Origin: Dawidia soli
GTDB lineage: Bacteria; Bacteroidota; Bacteroidia; Cytophagales; Cyclobacteriaceae
Length of the DNA: 64,000 nt
Assembly: GCF_018598185.1 (NCBI RefSeq)
Contig: NZ_JAHESC010000025.1
Span: 1 to 64,000 of the forward strand
Direction: 5' to 3'
Of the stretch, positions 50,939 to 58,630 are shown one piece after another; within the stretch, counting starts at the first letter, position 1, and each line of letters begins with the position of its first letter. The notes below the pieces were generated by a model. It had not been told where the DNA came from, made no database searches, and worked only from the letters and a program-made list of their open reading frames with translations. The position numbers and the translations under genes are program-made.

Positions 50939-51742
50939 ATGGAAAATCAATCAGTCGCACAAAAGCTCGAAGCGCTTGTAAAACTCCAATCCATTGACAG
51001 TAAACTAGATGAACTTAAAAAGCTCCGCGGCGACCTGCCCGATGAAGTTCAGGACCTGGAGGACGAGATCGAGGGCTACAAAACCCGCCTGACCCGTTAC
51101 GAAACCGAGCTGAAGGATATCGAAGAAGGCAACAAGAAGTACAAAGAAGGCATCAAAGAAGCCGAAAAGCTCATCAAGAAATACACCGAACAGCAGAAAA
51201 ACGTTAGAAATAACCGCGAATTCGACGCCATCACCAAAGAAATCGAGCTTCAGGAGCTTGAGATTCAGATCTGCGAGAAAAAGATCAAGGAAGGAAAAGA
51301 GAACATCACCGACAAAAAGGACGAGGTAGAAAAGACCAACAGCCTGATCGCCGAACGTGGTGAGCACCTGGACAACAAGAAAAAAGAGCTGAACGACATC
51401 CTTGCCGAAAGCCAGGAAGAAGAGAAGCGCCTGCTGGCCGAACGTGAAAAGGCCTCTAAAAAGATTGAAGATAAGCTCCTGAAGTACTACGAACGTCTCC
51501 GCACCAGCCTGACCAACGGCCTGGCGGTGGTACGGGTCGTGCGTGGTGCGGCCGAAGGCTGTAACATCGTGATCCCGCCCCAGAAGATCGCCGAAATTCG
51601 TGAGAAGAAGAAAATTGTGATCGATGAGCACTCCGGTCGTATCTTAGCAGATGTCGACATGGACTCACTCGATGAAGGAGATAAACCTAAAAGCGCAAAA
51701 ACACCGGTTGTGGTGCCTAACCGCAGAAAGAAAGTTGAATAA
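50939..51742 (+). CDS. Coiled-coil protein with degenerate C4 zinc-ribbon
   Basis: A 267-residue protein. Residues 1 to about 180 are a long charged coiled coil (SIDSKLDELKKLRGDLPDEV, then repeated KKIKEGK/EEEKRLL patterns). It is followed by the zinc-ribbon region of the CdsZ-like family. As I recall it, the family has two CxxC knuckles, roughly GxCxGCFNxIPPQ and KKIIxCEHCGRIL. Here they read GAAEGCNIVIPPQ and KKIVIDEHSGRIL, so three of the four cysteines are replaced. I checked the codons (GCG, GAT, TCC). The fold is kept but zinc binding is probably lost. It is co-transcribed with the Nif3 gene, a common pairing. Confidence 0.88.
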   Translation: MENQSVAQKLEALVKLQSIDSKLDELKKLRGDLPDEVQDLEDEIEGYKTRLTRYETELKDIEEGNKKYKEGIKEAEKLIKKYTEQQKNVRNNREFDAITKEIELQELEIQICEKKIKEGKENITDKKDEVEKTNSLIAERGEHLDNKKKELNDILAESQEEEKRLLAEREKASKKIEDKLLKYYERLRTSLTNGLAVVRVVRGAAEGCNIVIPPQKIAEIREKKKIVIDEHSGRILADVDMDSLDEGDKPKSAKTPVVVPNRRKKVE

Positions 51743-53213
51743 CCCGGTTTACAAGATCCTTGGGAAGGCAGGCCTGCTGGCTTGCCTTTTTTTATTGCCC
51801 GCCGGGGTCGTTGCCCAGGACTTTACCCTGTCGGAACACGAACGCCGCGCCTATGCGCTCGCCCTCAACCTGCAGACTACCGAAGCCCACGCGCTGATCC
51901 CCAGCCCCAAGACGGTGTCAGAGCATTACGTCACCGCCCTGGCCGAGGCCCTGGAGCTGCTGGTGACCGAAGACCCTGAAAAGTACGCCGAGTACGAAAG
52001 CCGCTTTGAAAAACGTCTGGCCCGCAAGACCAAGACCTCGTCGGTAGACGAGCTGTTCCTGCAGGCTGAGATCGGGTTGCAATGGGCCTTTGTATACCTC
52101 AAGTTCGGCCACGAGTTTGACGGCGCCCTGAACCTGCGCCAGGCGTACCAGGCTACCCAGGAGATCAAAAAGCGCTATCCTAAATTTACCGCCATCCACA
52201 AAACCGAGGGACTGCTAGACGTCATCATCGGGTCGGTGCCCGAAAAGTATAATTGGGTGCTGGGCCTGCTCAACATGGAAGGCTCCGTCGGCAAAGGCAT
52301 GGCCACGCTCGAATCGTTTCGCCACAGCAACCATGTGCTGGCTTTTGAAGCCGATGTGCTCTACGCGCTGACCCAGGGCTTTGTGCTGCAGCAGACCGGC
52401 CCCGCAATGCAGGAAGCGCGCGTCCTCCTCGAGAAGAATCCCGGCAACCGGCTGGTGCTTTTTCTCGGCGCCTCGCTCGCCCTGAAGAACGCGCAAAGCG
52501 AAGACGCACTGGCCATGCTTCTCAAGATCAACGAGCCCAAGCTCGGCGTGCCCCTGTCCTATGCAGAGTATTTAAAGGGCGAAGTATACCTGCAAAAGGC
52601 CGAATACCTCAATGCGGTCTCGTCCTACCGTTGGTTCATCAACAACTACAAGGGGCAGAACTACATCAAAGATGCCTGGTATAAGATCGGGTTATGCTAC
52701 TGGCTGAACGGCAACACCAGCGACGCCCAGGCCACCTTCGCCCAGGCGCGCACGGCCGGTAAGGAAGTAGCCGAAGCCGACCGCTATGCCGCCCGCAGCC
52801 TGGCGGAAACCGAGCTGCCGCACGTCAAGCTCACGCGCGTACGGTATTTTACCGACGGCGGCTATTACACCCGCGCGCAGGAAGCGCTCGCCACCATCGC
52901 CACCGACGAGCTCGTTACCCAACGCGACCAGGTGGAGTACGCCTATCGCCAGGCCCGCATCACACACAAAACCAACAACCTGACGGCGGCCCGCGAATTC
53001 TATCAATACACCATCGACCTGGCCGGCGACGCGCCCTGGTACTTCGCCCCCAACGCCAGCTTACAGCTCGGCTACATCGAGTGGGCGGCGGGTGATCTGG
53101 AAAAGGCTAAAGAGTACTTTACACGCGCCCTGACCTACAAACGGCACGAGTATAAAAACAGCATCGATAGTAAGGCGAAGTCGGCGCTGGCTCAGCTCAA
53201 TGCGCGCAGGTGA
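51735..53213 (+). CDS. Exported tetratricopeptide-repeat protein
   Basis: I choose the TTG at 51735 (492 residues), which overlaps the stop of the preceding gene and puts a signal peptide at the start (NPVYKILGKAGLLACLFLLP, cut after VVA). An earlier ATG (51672) would leave a long charged n-region. The rest is helical with TPR-like pairs, for example YAEYLKGEVYLQKAEYLNAV, AWYKIGLCYWLNGNTSDAQA and LQLGYIEWAAGDLEKAKEYF. HKTEGLLDVIIGSVPEKYNW is a conserved feature of this Bacteroidota family. An intrinsic-terminator-like hairpin lies inside the signal-peptide codons. The 3' end overlaps the convergent phosphatase gene by 22 bases. Confidence 0.85.
   Translation: MNNPVYKILGKAGLLACLFLLPAGVVAQDFTLSEHERRAYALALNLQTTEAHALIPSPKTVSEHYVTALAEALELLVTEDPEKYAEYESRFEKRLARKTKTSSVDELFLQAEIGLQWAFVYLKFGHEFDGALNLRQAYQATQEIKKRYPKFTAIHKTEGLLDVIIGSVPEKYNWVLGLLNMEGSVGKGMATLESFRHSNHVLAFEADVLYALTQGFVLQQTGPAMQEARVLLEKNPGNRLVLFLGASLALKNAQSEDALAMLLKINEPKLGVPLSYAEYLKGEVYLQKAEYLNAVSSYRWFINNYKGQNYIKDAWYKIGLCYWLNGNTSDAQATFAQARTAGKEVAEADRYAARSLAETELPHVKLTRVRYFTDGGYYTRAQEALATIATDELVTQRDQVEYAYRQARITHKTNNLTAAREFYQYTIDLAGDAPWYFAPNASLQLGYIEWAAGDLEKAKEYFTRALTYKRHEYKNSIDSKAKSALAQLNARR
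51767..51793 (+). terminator. Intrinsic-terminator-like hairpin within the TPR gene's leader codons
   Basis: GGCAGGCC (51767-51774) pairs with GGCTTGCC (51779-51786) over 8 bp with one G-U wobble around a TGCT loop, followed by seven T (51787-51793). It lies 24 bases after the stop of the zinc-ribbon gene and would end that transcript. The next gene is then read only by read-through or from its own promoter. Confidence 0.6.
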
Positions 53214-53815
53214 TCGCGGTCGTTGTACCGGGCCACGGTAAACATCGACCCGGTGTGGTGCAACAGATACAAGCACAGGTTCTCGTGCTCGAACATATCC
53301 ATGCTTTTCAGCGGATAGCGCAGTAAGTGGCACATCAAAATGCGGATAGCACGTCCGTGCATACAGATCAGGATCGTCTTCTCGTCGGTCTGGCGCATGA
53401 TATGCTCCAGGGCGGGTGCCATGCGGGCCACCACGTCGTTGGGGCTTTCACCACCTTCGATCTTCAGGGACGTGTCGCCGAGCTGCCACTGCTTGAGCAT
53501 ATAGTGATAATACTCGTCCTCATCGGGCGTTACCTTTTGCCCCTCTTTATTGCCCCAGCTGATCTCGTTCAACCCCGGCAACGCCTCGTACGGAATACCC
53601 TTATCCAGGAACGGCTGCACCGACTGATGCGTGCGCCGCAAGCCCGACACATACACTTTGTCGAACGGTACATGCTGATACGCCCGGAAAAACGCCTGGG
53701 CCTGGGCCCGACCGCGGTCGTTCAGGTCCGTGTCTACGCCGCTGCCCTGTACGATGTTCTGCAGGTTGTAGTTGGTCTGCCCGTGGCGGATCAGGTAAAT
53801 GGTCTTTGTACTCAA
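53192..53815 (-). CDS. Histidine phosphatase family protein (phosphoglycerate mutase-like)
   Basis: The product is 207 residues from TTG 53815 (STKTIYLIRHGQTNYNLQ); no ATG lies near, and another TTG at 53848 is further off. The phospho-histidine motif is LIRHGQTNYN near residue 7. SGLRRTHQSVQPFL, the acidic GLNEISWGNKEGQ and the second catalytic histidine in LICMHGRAIRIL complete the active site. Substrate unknown; such enzymes act on sugar phosphates, nucleotides or cofactors. The 3' end overlaps the TPR gene tail to tail. Confidence 0.88.
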   Translation of the reverse strand: MSTKTIYLIRHGQTNYNLQNIVQGSGVDTDLNDRGRAQAQAFFRAYQHVPFDKVYVSGLRRTHQSVQPFLDKGIPYEALPGLNEISWGNKEGQKVTPDEDEYYHYMLKQWQLGDTSLKIEGGESPNDVVARMAPALEHIMRQTDEKTILICMHGRAIRILMCHLLRYPLKSMDMFEHENLCLYLLHHTGSMFTVARYNDRDHLRALS

Positions 53816-53930
53816 CTTTTTGCGGGTTTTCGGCCGCAAGTATAGCAAAAAACAGAGTGAGTGTGAGAGCCCGCGCGAATAACCTTTTGTTTATTAACTT
53901 GGCCCGCGCAAATGCGTTTACAGACAGATT

Positions 53931-54359
53931 ATGGGAATTTTCAGAAATGATATCACCGTCGAGTTCCTCAACAGATATGGCCCGAACACGATGGCGGAAG
54001 TACTCGGCATTCAATTTACGGCCGTAGGCGAAGATTACCTCGAAGCAACAATGCCGGTCGATAAACGAACCCATCAGCCCATGGGATTGTTACACGGGGG
54101 GGCTTCCGTGGCCCTGGCCGAGACCATGGGCAGCGTGGCCGCGATGAGCTGCATTGATATCAGCCGTCAGTACTGTGTCGGGCTCGACATCAACGCCAAC
54201 CACATCCGCGGGGTACGCTCGGGATTCGTAAAGGGAGTAACCCGACCCTTACACATCGGGGGTAAAACCCATGTCTGGGAGATACGGATCACCAACGAAG
54301 CCGGCGACCTGGTGTGCATCAGCCGCATTACCATGGCCGTCCTGGACAAAAAAGATTAA
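53931..54359 (+). CDS. Hotdog-fold thioesterase, probable DHNA-CoA thioesterase (MenI)
   Basis: A 142-residue PaaI/YdiI-type thioesterase. It has HQPMGLLHGGASVALAETMGS with the family His55-Gly-Gly and catalytic Glu64. INANHIRGVRSGFVKG and THVWEIRITNEAGDLVCISR follow. It lies 22 bases before menF, and menD and menB are 7-9 kb downstream, so hydrolysis of 1,4-dihydroxy-2-naphthoyl-CoA in menaquinone synthesis is the likely role. A broad acyl-CoA thioesterase cannot be excluded. Confidence 0.9.
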   Translation: MGIFRNDITVEFLNRYGPNTMAEVLGIQFTAVGEDYLEATMPVDKRTHQPMGLLHGGASVALAETMGSVAAMSCIDISRQYCVGLDINANHIRGVRSGFVKGVTRPLHIGGKTHVWEIRITNEAGDLVCISRITMAVLDKKD

Positions 54360-54381
54360 CTTAGCGCCTACGCACGACCGC

Positions 54382-55596
54382 ATGAATACGATCTCTTCCG
54401 TCACTTCACACACCCCATCACGCACCGGAATTGAATATATCGCCTATCTTTTGCGGCATGCCATAGAAAATCAATACGCCGTGGCGGTATGGCGTCTCCC
54501 CAACGACTCCGTCTGTCACCTCATCCTGTCGCGCAAGCTGCAGCGGCTTTCGCCTGATGCTACCCTCGAAGAGCTGCCCACGGGCTTCCTGTTTGCGCCG
54601 TTCCAAAAGAGCCGCGACCGCATTTTCCTGCCAGCCGATTTTAAGTTCACGTTTGCCGGTGGCAACCTGCAGCCGGCCGCGACTCCGGCCGAAACCCAGT
54701 CGCACACGTGGCTGCAGGAACAGCTGAAACACACGCCCTATACACCGCACAGACCGGCCTGCTATACCGTACCGCCTACCGGCCAGGAAAACGAAACATC
54801 GTATGCCGAGCTCGTGCGTAAGGCTGTGGCGGAGATCGAGCGGGGCTCGTTCGAAAAGGTGGTGCCGTCGCGCCGTAAGATCGTCGACCTGCCCGAAAGC
54901 TTTGACGTGGTGCAGGCGTTCCATACGCTCAGCAACGCCTATCCCCATGCGCTGGTGTCGTTTGTCAGCACCCCCGAAACCGGCAGCTGGCTGGGGGCGA
55001 CACCCGAAACGCTGGTACACGTGCACGACAGGACGCTGTTTAAAACGGTAGCCCTGGCGGGTACGCAGCGGTTTGTGCCCGGCACAGACCTCAAGACGGT
55101 GGCGTGGACGCAAAAGGAGATCGAAGAGCAGGCCCTCGTAGAGCGATACGTCATCAGCTGCTTTAAAAAGATCCGCGTGCGCGAATACGACGAGTACGGC
55201 CCCAAGACCGTGGTTGCCGGTAACCTGTTACACCTACGCTCCGACTTTACCGTCGACATGAAGGAGATCAACTTTCCGCAGCTCGGGTCGGTCATGCTGC
55301 AACTGCTGCACCCCACGTCCGCGGTCTGTGGCATGCCGCTGGAGCCGGCGTCGGCTTTTCTGCAGCGACATGAAGGCTATGACCGCGAGTTTTACGCAGG
55401 CTGTCTGGGCCCGGTGAACGTCGGCAACGACATACACATCTTCGTAAACCTGCGCTGCCTCAAGCTGCACGACGGCAAGGCTACCCTGTATGCCGGCGCG
55501 GGTGTTACCGTCGATTCAACCCCCGAGAACGAGCTGGCGGAGACTGAGATCAAATTCCAAACGCTGCGCAAACCGCTGTTTGACCAGCCGGTCTGA
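54382..55596 (+). CDS. menF: Isochorismate synthase
   Basis: The product is 404 residues from ATG 54382. The chorismate-binding domain has KVVPSRRKIVDLPE, LVSFVSTPETGSWLGATPETLV, VALAGTQRF and VVAGNLLHLRSDF. The metal and substrate region is LHPTSAVCGMPLEPA, followed by HEGYDREFYAGCLGPV. It turns chorismate into isochorismate, the first step of the classical menaquinone route. Lack of the TrpE-like glutamine-binding parts and the men context favour MenF over anthranilate or aminodeoxychorismate synthases. Confidence 0.93.
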   Translation: MNTISSVTSHTPSRTGIEYIAYLLRHAIENQYAVAVWRLPNDSVCHLILSRKLQRLSPDATLEELPTGFLFAPFQKSRDRIFLPADFKFTFAGGNLQPAATPAETQSHTWLQEQLKHTPYTPHRPACYTVPPTGQENETSYAELVRKAVAEIERGSFEKVVPSRRKIVDLPESFDVVQAFHTLSNAYPHALVSFVSTPETGSWLGATPETLVHVHDRTLFKTVALAGTQRFVPGTDLKTVAWTQKEIEEQALVERYVISCFKKIRVREYDEYGPKTVVAGNLLHLRSDFTVDMKEINFPQLGSVMLQLLHPTSAVCGMPLEPASAFLQRHEGYDREFYAGCLGPVNVGNDIHIFVNLRCLKLHDGKATLYAGAGVTVDSTPENELAETEIKFQTLRKPLFDQPV

Positions 55597-55611
55597 ATGC
55601 CCCATAATAGC

Positions 55612-55636
55612 TTGATCATGAATATTTTGATCATGA
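55612..55636 (+). repeat. Direct repeat TTGATCATGA after menF
   Basis: The 10-base word TTGATCATGA occurs at 55612-55621 and 55627-55636, start-to-start distance 15 bases; each copy contains the palindrome TGATCA. It lies in the 144-base gap between menF and the T9SS protein gene. It could be a regulator site or chance in AT-rich DNA. Confidence 0.45.
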
Positions 55637-55714
55637 TCGATTAATCTACAACTCCAATTTCTTACATTGTAGGCTGTTTTCATACACCAAAGGCTGCCAA
55701 ACGTGGTATTTGCC

Positions 55715-55722
55715 TATTTTTG
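55715..55722 (+). promoter_or_regulatory. Candidate -7 element for the CARDB/T9SS gene
   Basis: TATTTTTG matches TAnnTTTG exactly, 18 bases before the ATG at 55741. No TTTG lies at the usual -33 distance. It sits in the AT-rich gap after menF, which also holds the TTGATCATGA direct repeat. Confidence 0.3.
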
Positions 55723-55740
55723 ATTTGGACCAACTGAAAC

Positions 55741-58629
55741 ATGCCTATGAAACGCTCCCTCTGCGTTATTTTTTTGCTGTTGCTACAGGTTTCCACCTAC
55801 GCACAAGACCTCATCACCGAAGGCGTCACCGCGCCCACCACGGTCGACCGGTACCAGGTGTTCAACGTCTCGACTACCGTAAAAAACAACACCGCTACGC
55901 CCACCGGCGCGGCCACAGTGCTGCAGGTGAAATTGTCGTTTGACGCCGTGCTCAGCCCCGACGATCCTACCATCGGCACCAGCAACAGCATCTCCTCCAT
56001 CGGCGCCAACGGTACACGGTCCGTAACCGTGAGCTGCTATACCGGCAGCGTTGCCGCCGGCAACTACTACCTCATCCTGCAGATCGATCCGAACAATACC
56101 ATTACCGAAACCAACGAAACCAACAACGCGGCCGTCTTCAGCGGCTATACCGTAAACCAGCAAAATGTCGACTTCGTCATGACCAGTCTCGTGCCGGCCG
56201 CAACCACCGTGCCCGTCGCCGACCAGCTTTCGGTGGACTACGAGCTGCGCAACAACGGCACCACCGACCTGGGCCAATCGACCCGCACCAGCTTTTACCT
56301 GAGCACGGACAACACGCTCGACGCCGCCGACAGATTTCTGACAATGCATGAAATTCCCCTTGCGGGCCCGGATGTATTCAACAAAACGGTCGTCATCAAT
56401 ATCCCGGCCGTACCGCAGGGCAACTACTTTCTCATCGGCAAAGCCGACGATGACCACGGGGTGGGCAACATCGATGAGCTCGACGAAACCAACAACACAA
56501 CTGCCGCCGCCATTGCCATCGCCGTCAGTGACATCGACCTGGACGTCACGCTCGGCGCGCAACCCGCCGCCACGCTCATCGACAACGGTGGCACGGCCGA
56601 GATCACCGTAGAATACGACCTGGGCAACCTGGGCTCGACCGGCGCCGGCGGCTACGACGTGCATGTCTATATTTCCACCGACCAGACACTGGACGCATCC
56701 GACTATGATCTGACCGCCGATGTAAAGCCTTATCAAATAACGCCGGCCTACATCGCTTCCATGACCATCCTCTCCGCGCAGGTCAAACAATTTGTGCCGA
56801 ACATCAACACCCTGGTCGGCACCCATTATGTGATCTGGAAGATCAATGCCACAAACGCCATCCCGGAAACAGACTATACCAACAATACCCTGGTCAGTAC
56901 CAATACCATTACGGTAACTCCCGTACAGCCCGCTTTCCAGATCAACAGCATTACCTTCACCTCGGCGCCGTACGACAATACAGACGTGACATTCGACTTC
57001 TCGGTGGACATTACCAATACCGGCCCGATCAATTCGTTTACGCAATCCTTTGAGATCCAGATCCGCGATGTGGACGACAACGTCGTTTACACCGCCGCAC
57101 GTCCGAACGAATCGTTCCTCTTTGCCATGACGGGCGACGACGTCACAAAAAATTGGAGTATCACCTTACCTGCGGCCCTGGCCGCGGGCGACTACACCCT
57201 GGTTGTACAATGCGATCCGGACGAGAGCTGTTATAGCACCAATACCCAAACGGCCGCGCTGGAGATCTCGCCGGCGCCCTATATCATCAGTGGCACGATC
57301 ACCGGCAGCGACGGCACGAACATCACGAATGGCACCCTATACCTGTACCGCAAAGCCATGGACGGCACGATAACCCGCGAGCAAACGGTCTCCACGAGCA
57401 GCAACGCCTTTAGCCTGACCGTAACCGATACCGATCCGCGCGCGCTCTATTTCTTCCCCAACGCCGGCACTTTCGGAGCCTTTGCGCCTACCCTTTCGGG
57501 AAATTATACCTATCTGCATGACGAGGCGTTCTTCACACCCGTCGCCAATACCGTCGTCAACCTGACACCCCCCCGCAAGACGGCTCCGCCCGCCGGCAGC
57601 CGGTATATTTCCGGTACGGTGACACTTCCGGGTGGCAACGCCGTCCCGAACACGCCCCTGTTGCTGTACGACGGCGCCACGCTCGTAGAGATCTTGTATA
57701 GCGATGCCGGCGGCAACTATAGTTTTACGAACCTGGCCGCCAAAGCATACAGCCTGGTACCCGCGGTGGCACTGACCCACGACATCGTCGACCAGGCCTA
57801 TCCGGTAGATGTGAGCACCATGCATGCCGAAGCGAACATCGTGATCGAAACCGACAACATCGAAGTCACCATCAGCTTCCTAAAAGTGGCGCAGACCATT
57901 ACTTTCCCTGCGCTCAGCGACAAGGTTTATACCGATGCACCGTTCGATCCGCAAGCAACGGCCAGCTCGGGGCTGACGGTGACCTACGAAAGCGCCGACA
58001 CCGATATTGCCGAAGTTATCGGCAACCAGATCGTCATCCGCGGCGTCGGTACTACGACCATCACTGCGCACCAGGAAGGCGACGCGGCCTACGAGCCGGC
58101 GACGCCCGTAAGCCAATCGCTGACGGTGAACAAAGCCCCTCAAACGATTACGTTTGAAGACCTGGCTCCCAGGCGGCCGGATGATGCCGACTTTACACTA
58201 ACCGCTACGGCAAGCTCGTCATTACCGGTAACGTACACGTCCTCTAACGCAACGGTGGCCGTCGTCACCGGCAACGTGGTCAGCCTGCGCGGCGAAGGCG
58301 AGACCGACATCACCGCGCATCAGGCGGGCGACGTACACTTCCTGGCTGCCACCGCTGTCACGCGCACCCTGCGCGTCAGCGTCGTGACCGGCATCGACAA
58401 CAACCCGCTGGCCGGCGTGCGCATCTACCCCAACCCCACCGCCGGACTGCTGACAGTAGACAGTGCCGTACCCGTACGGCAAGTAACGGTCACCGACCTC
58501 ACCGGCCGGCCACAGACCATCGGCATAGCCGATGCAGTCCTCGATCTCCGTCACCTCCCCACCGGCGTCTACCTCCTCACCCTGCAAGACAAAAACCACA
58601 CAAAGATCATAAAGGTCATTAAGAAGTAA
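55741..58629 (+). CDS. Secreted CARDB/Ig-like repeat protein with T9SS sorting domain
   Basis: A 962-residue surface or secreted protein. The signal peptide is KRSLCVIFLLLLQVSTYAQ. About four CARDB-type repeats (residues about 22-510) share phrases such as NYYLILQIDPNNTITETNETN and NYFLIGKADDDHGVGNIDELDET. Two carboxypeptidase-regulatory-like repeats follow (YIISGTITGSDGTNI, RYISGTVTLPGGNAV), then two near-identical Ig-like units (QTITFPALSDKVY and QTITFEDLAPRRP, each ending TTITAHQ/TDITAHQ-A/EGD). The T9SS domain at the end has GVRIYPNPTAGLL, LPTGVYLLTL and IIKVIKK. It looks like an adhesin or scaffold with no catalytic domain. It interrupts the men gene group. Confidence 0.92.
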   Translation: MPMKRSLCVIFLLLLQVSTYAQDLITEGVTAPTTVDRYQVFNVSTTVKNNTATPTGAATVLQVKLSFDAVLSPDDPTIGTSNSISSIGANGTRSVTVSCYTGSVAAGNYYLILQIDPNNTITETNETNNAAVFSGYTVNQQNVDFVMTSLVPAATTVPVADQLSVDYELRNNGTTDLGQSTRTSFYLSTDNTLDAADRFLTMHEIPLAGPDVFNKTVVINIPAVPQGNYFLIGKADDDHGVGNIDELDETNNTTAAAIAIAVSDIDLDVTLGAQPAATLIDNGGTAEITVEYDLGNLGSTGAGGYDVHVYISTDQTLDASDYDLTADVKPYQITPAYIASMTILSAQVKQFVPNINTLVGTHYVIWKINATNAIPETDYTNNTLVSTNTITVTPVQPAFQINSITFTSAPYDNTDVTFDFSVDITNTGPINSFTQSFEIQIRDVDDNVVYTAARPNESFLFAMTGDDVTKNWSITLPAALAAGDYTLVVQCDPDESCYSTNTQTAALEISPAPYIISGTITGSDGTNITNGTLYLYRKAMDGTITREQTVSTSSNAFSLTVTDTDPRALYFFPNAGTFGAFAPTLSGNYTYLHDEAFFTPVANTVVNLTPPRKTAPPAGSRYISGTVTLPGGNAVPNTPLLLYDGATLVEILYSDAGGNYSFTNLAAKAYSLVPAVALTHDIVDQAYPVDVSTMHAEANIVIETDNIEVTISFLKVAQTITFPALSDKVYTDAPFDPQATASSGLTVTYESADTDIAEVIGNQIVIRGVGTTTITAHQEGDAAYEPATPVSQSLTVNKAPQTITFEDLAPRRPDDADFTLTATASSSLPVTYTSSNATVAVVTGNVVSLRGEGETDITAHQAGDVHFLAATAVTRTLRVSVVTGIDNNPLAGVRIYPNPTAGLLTVDSAVPVRQVTVTDLTGRPQTIGIADAVLDLRHLPTGVYLLTLQDKNHTKIIKVIKK

Positions 58630-58630
58630 A

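Noticed and set aside
55783-57045. 420-codon minus-strand frame opposite the CARDB protein
   Set aside because: Val/Gly/Asp-rich translation caused by the GC-rich repeat codons of the real gene; no start context or domain.
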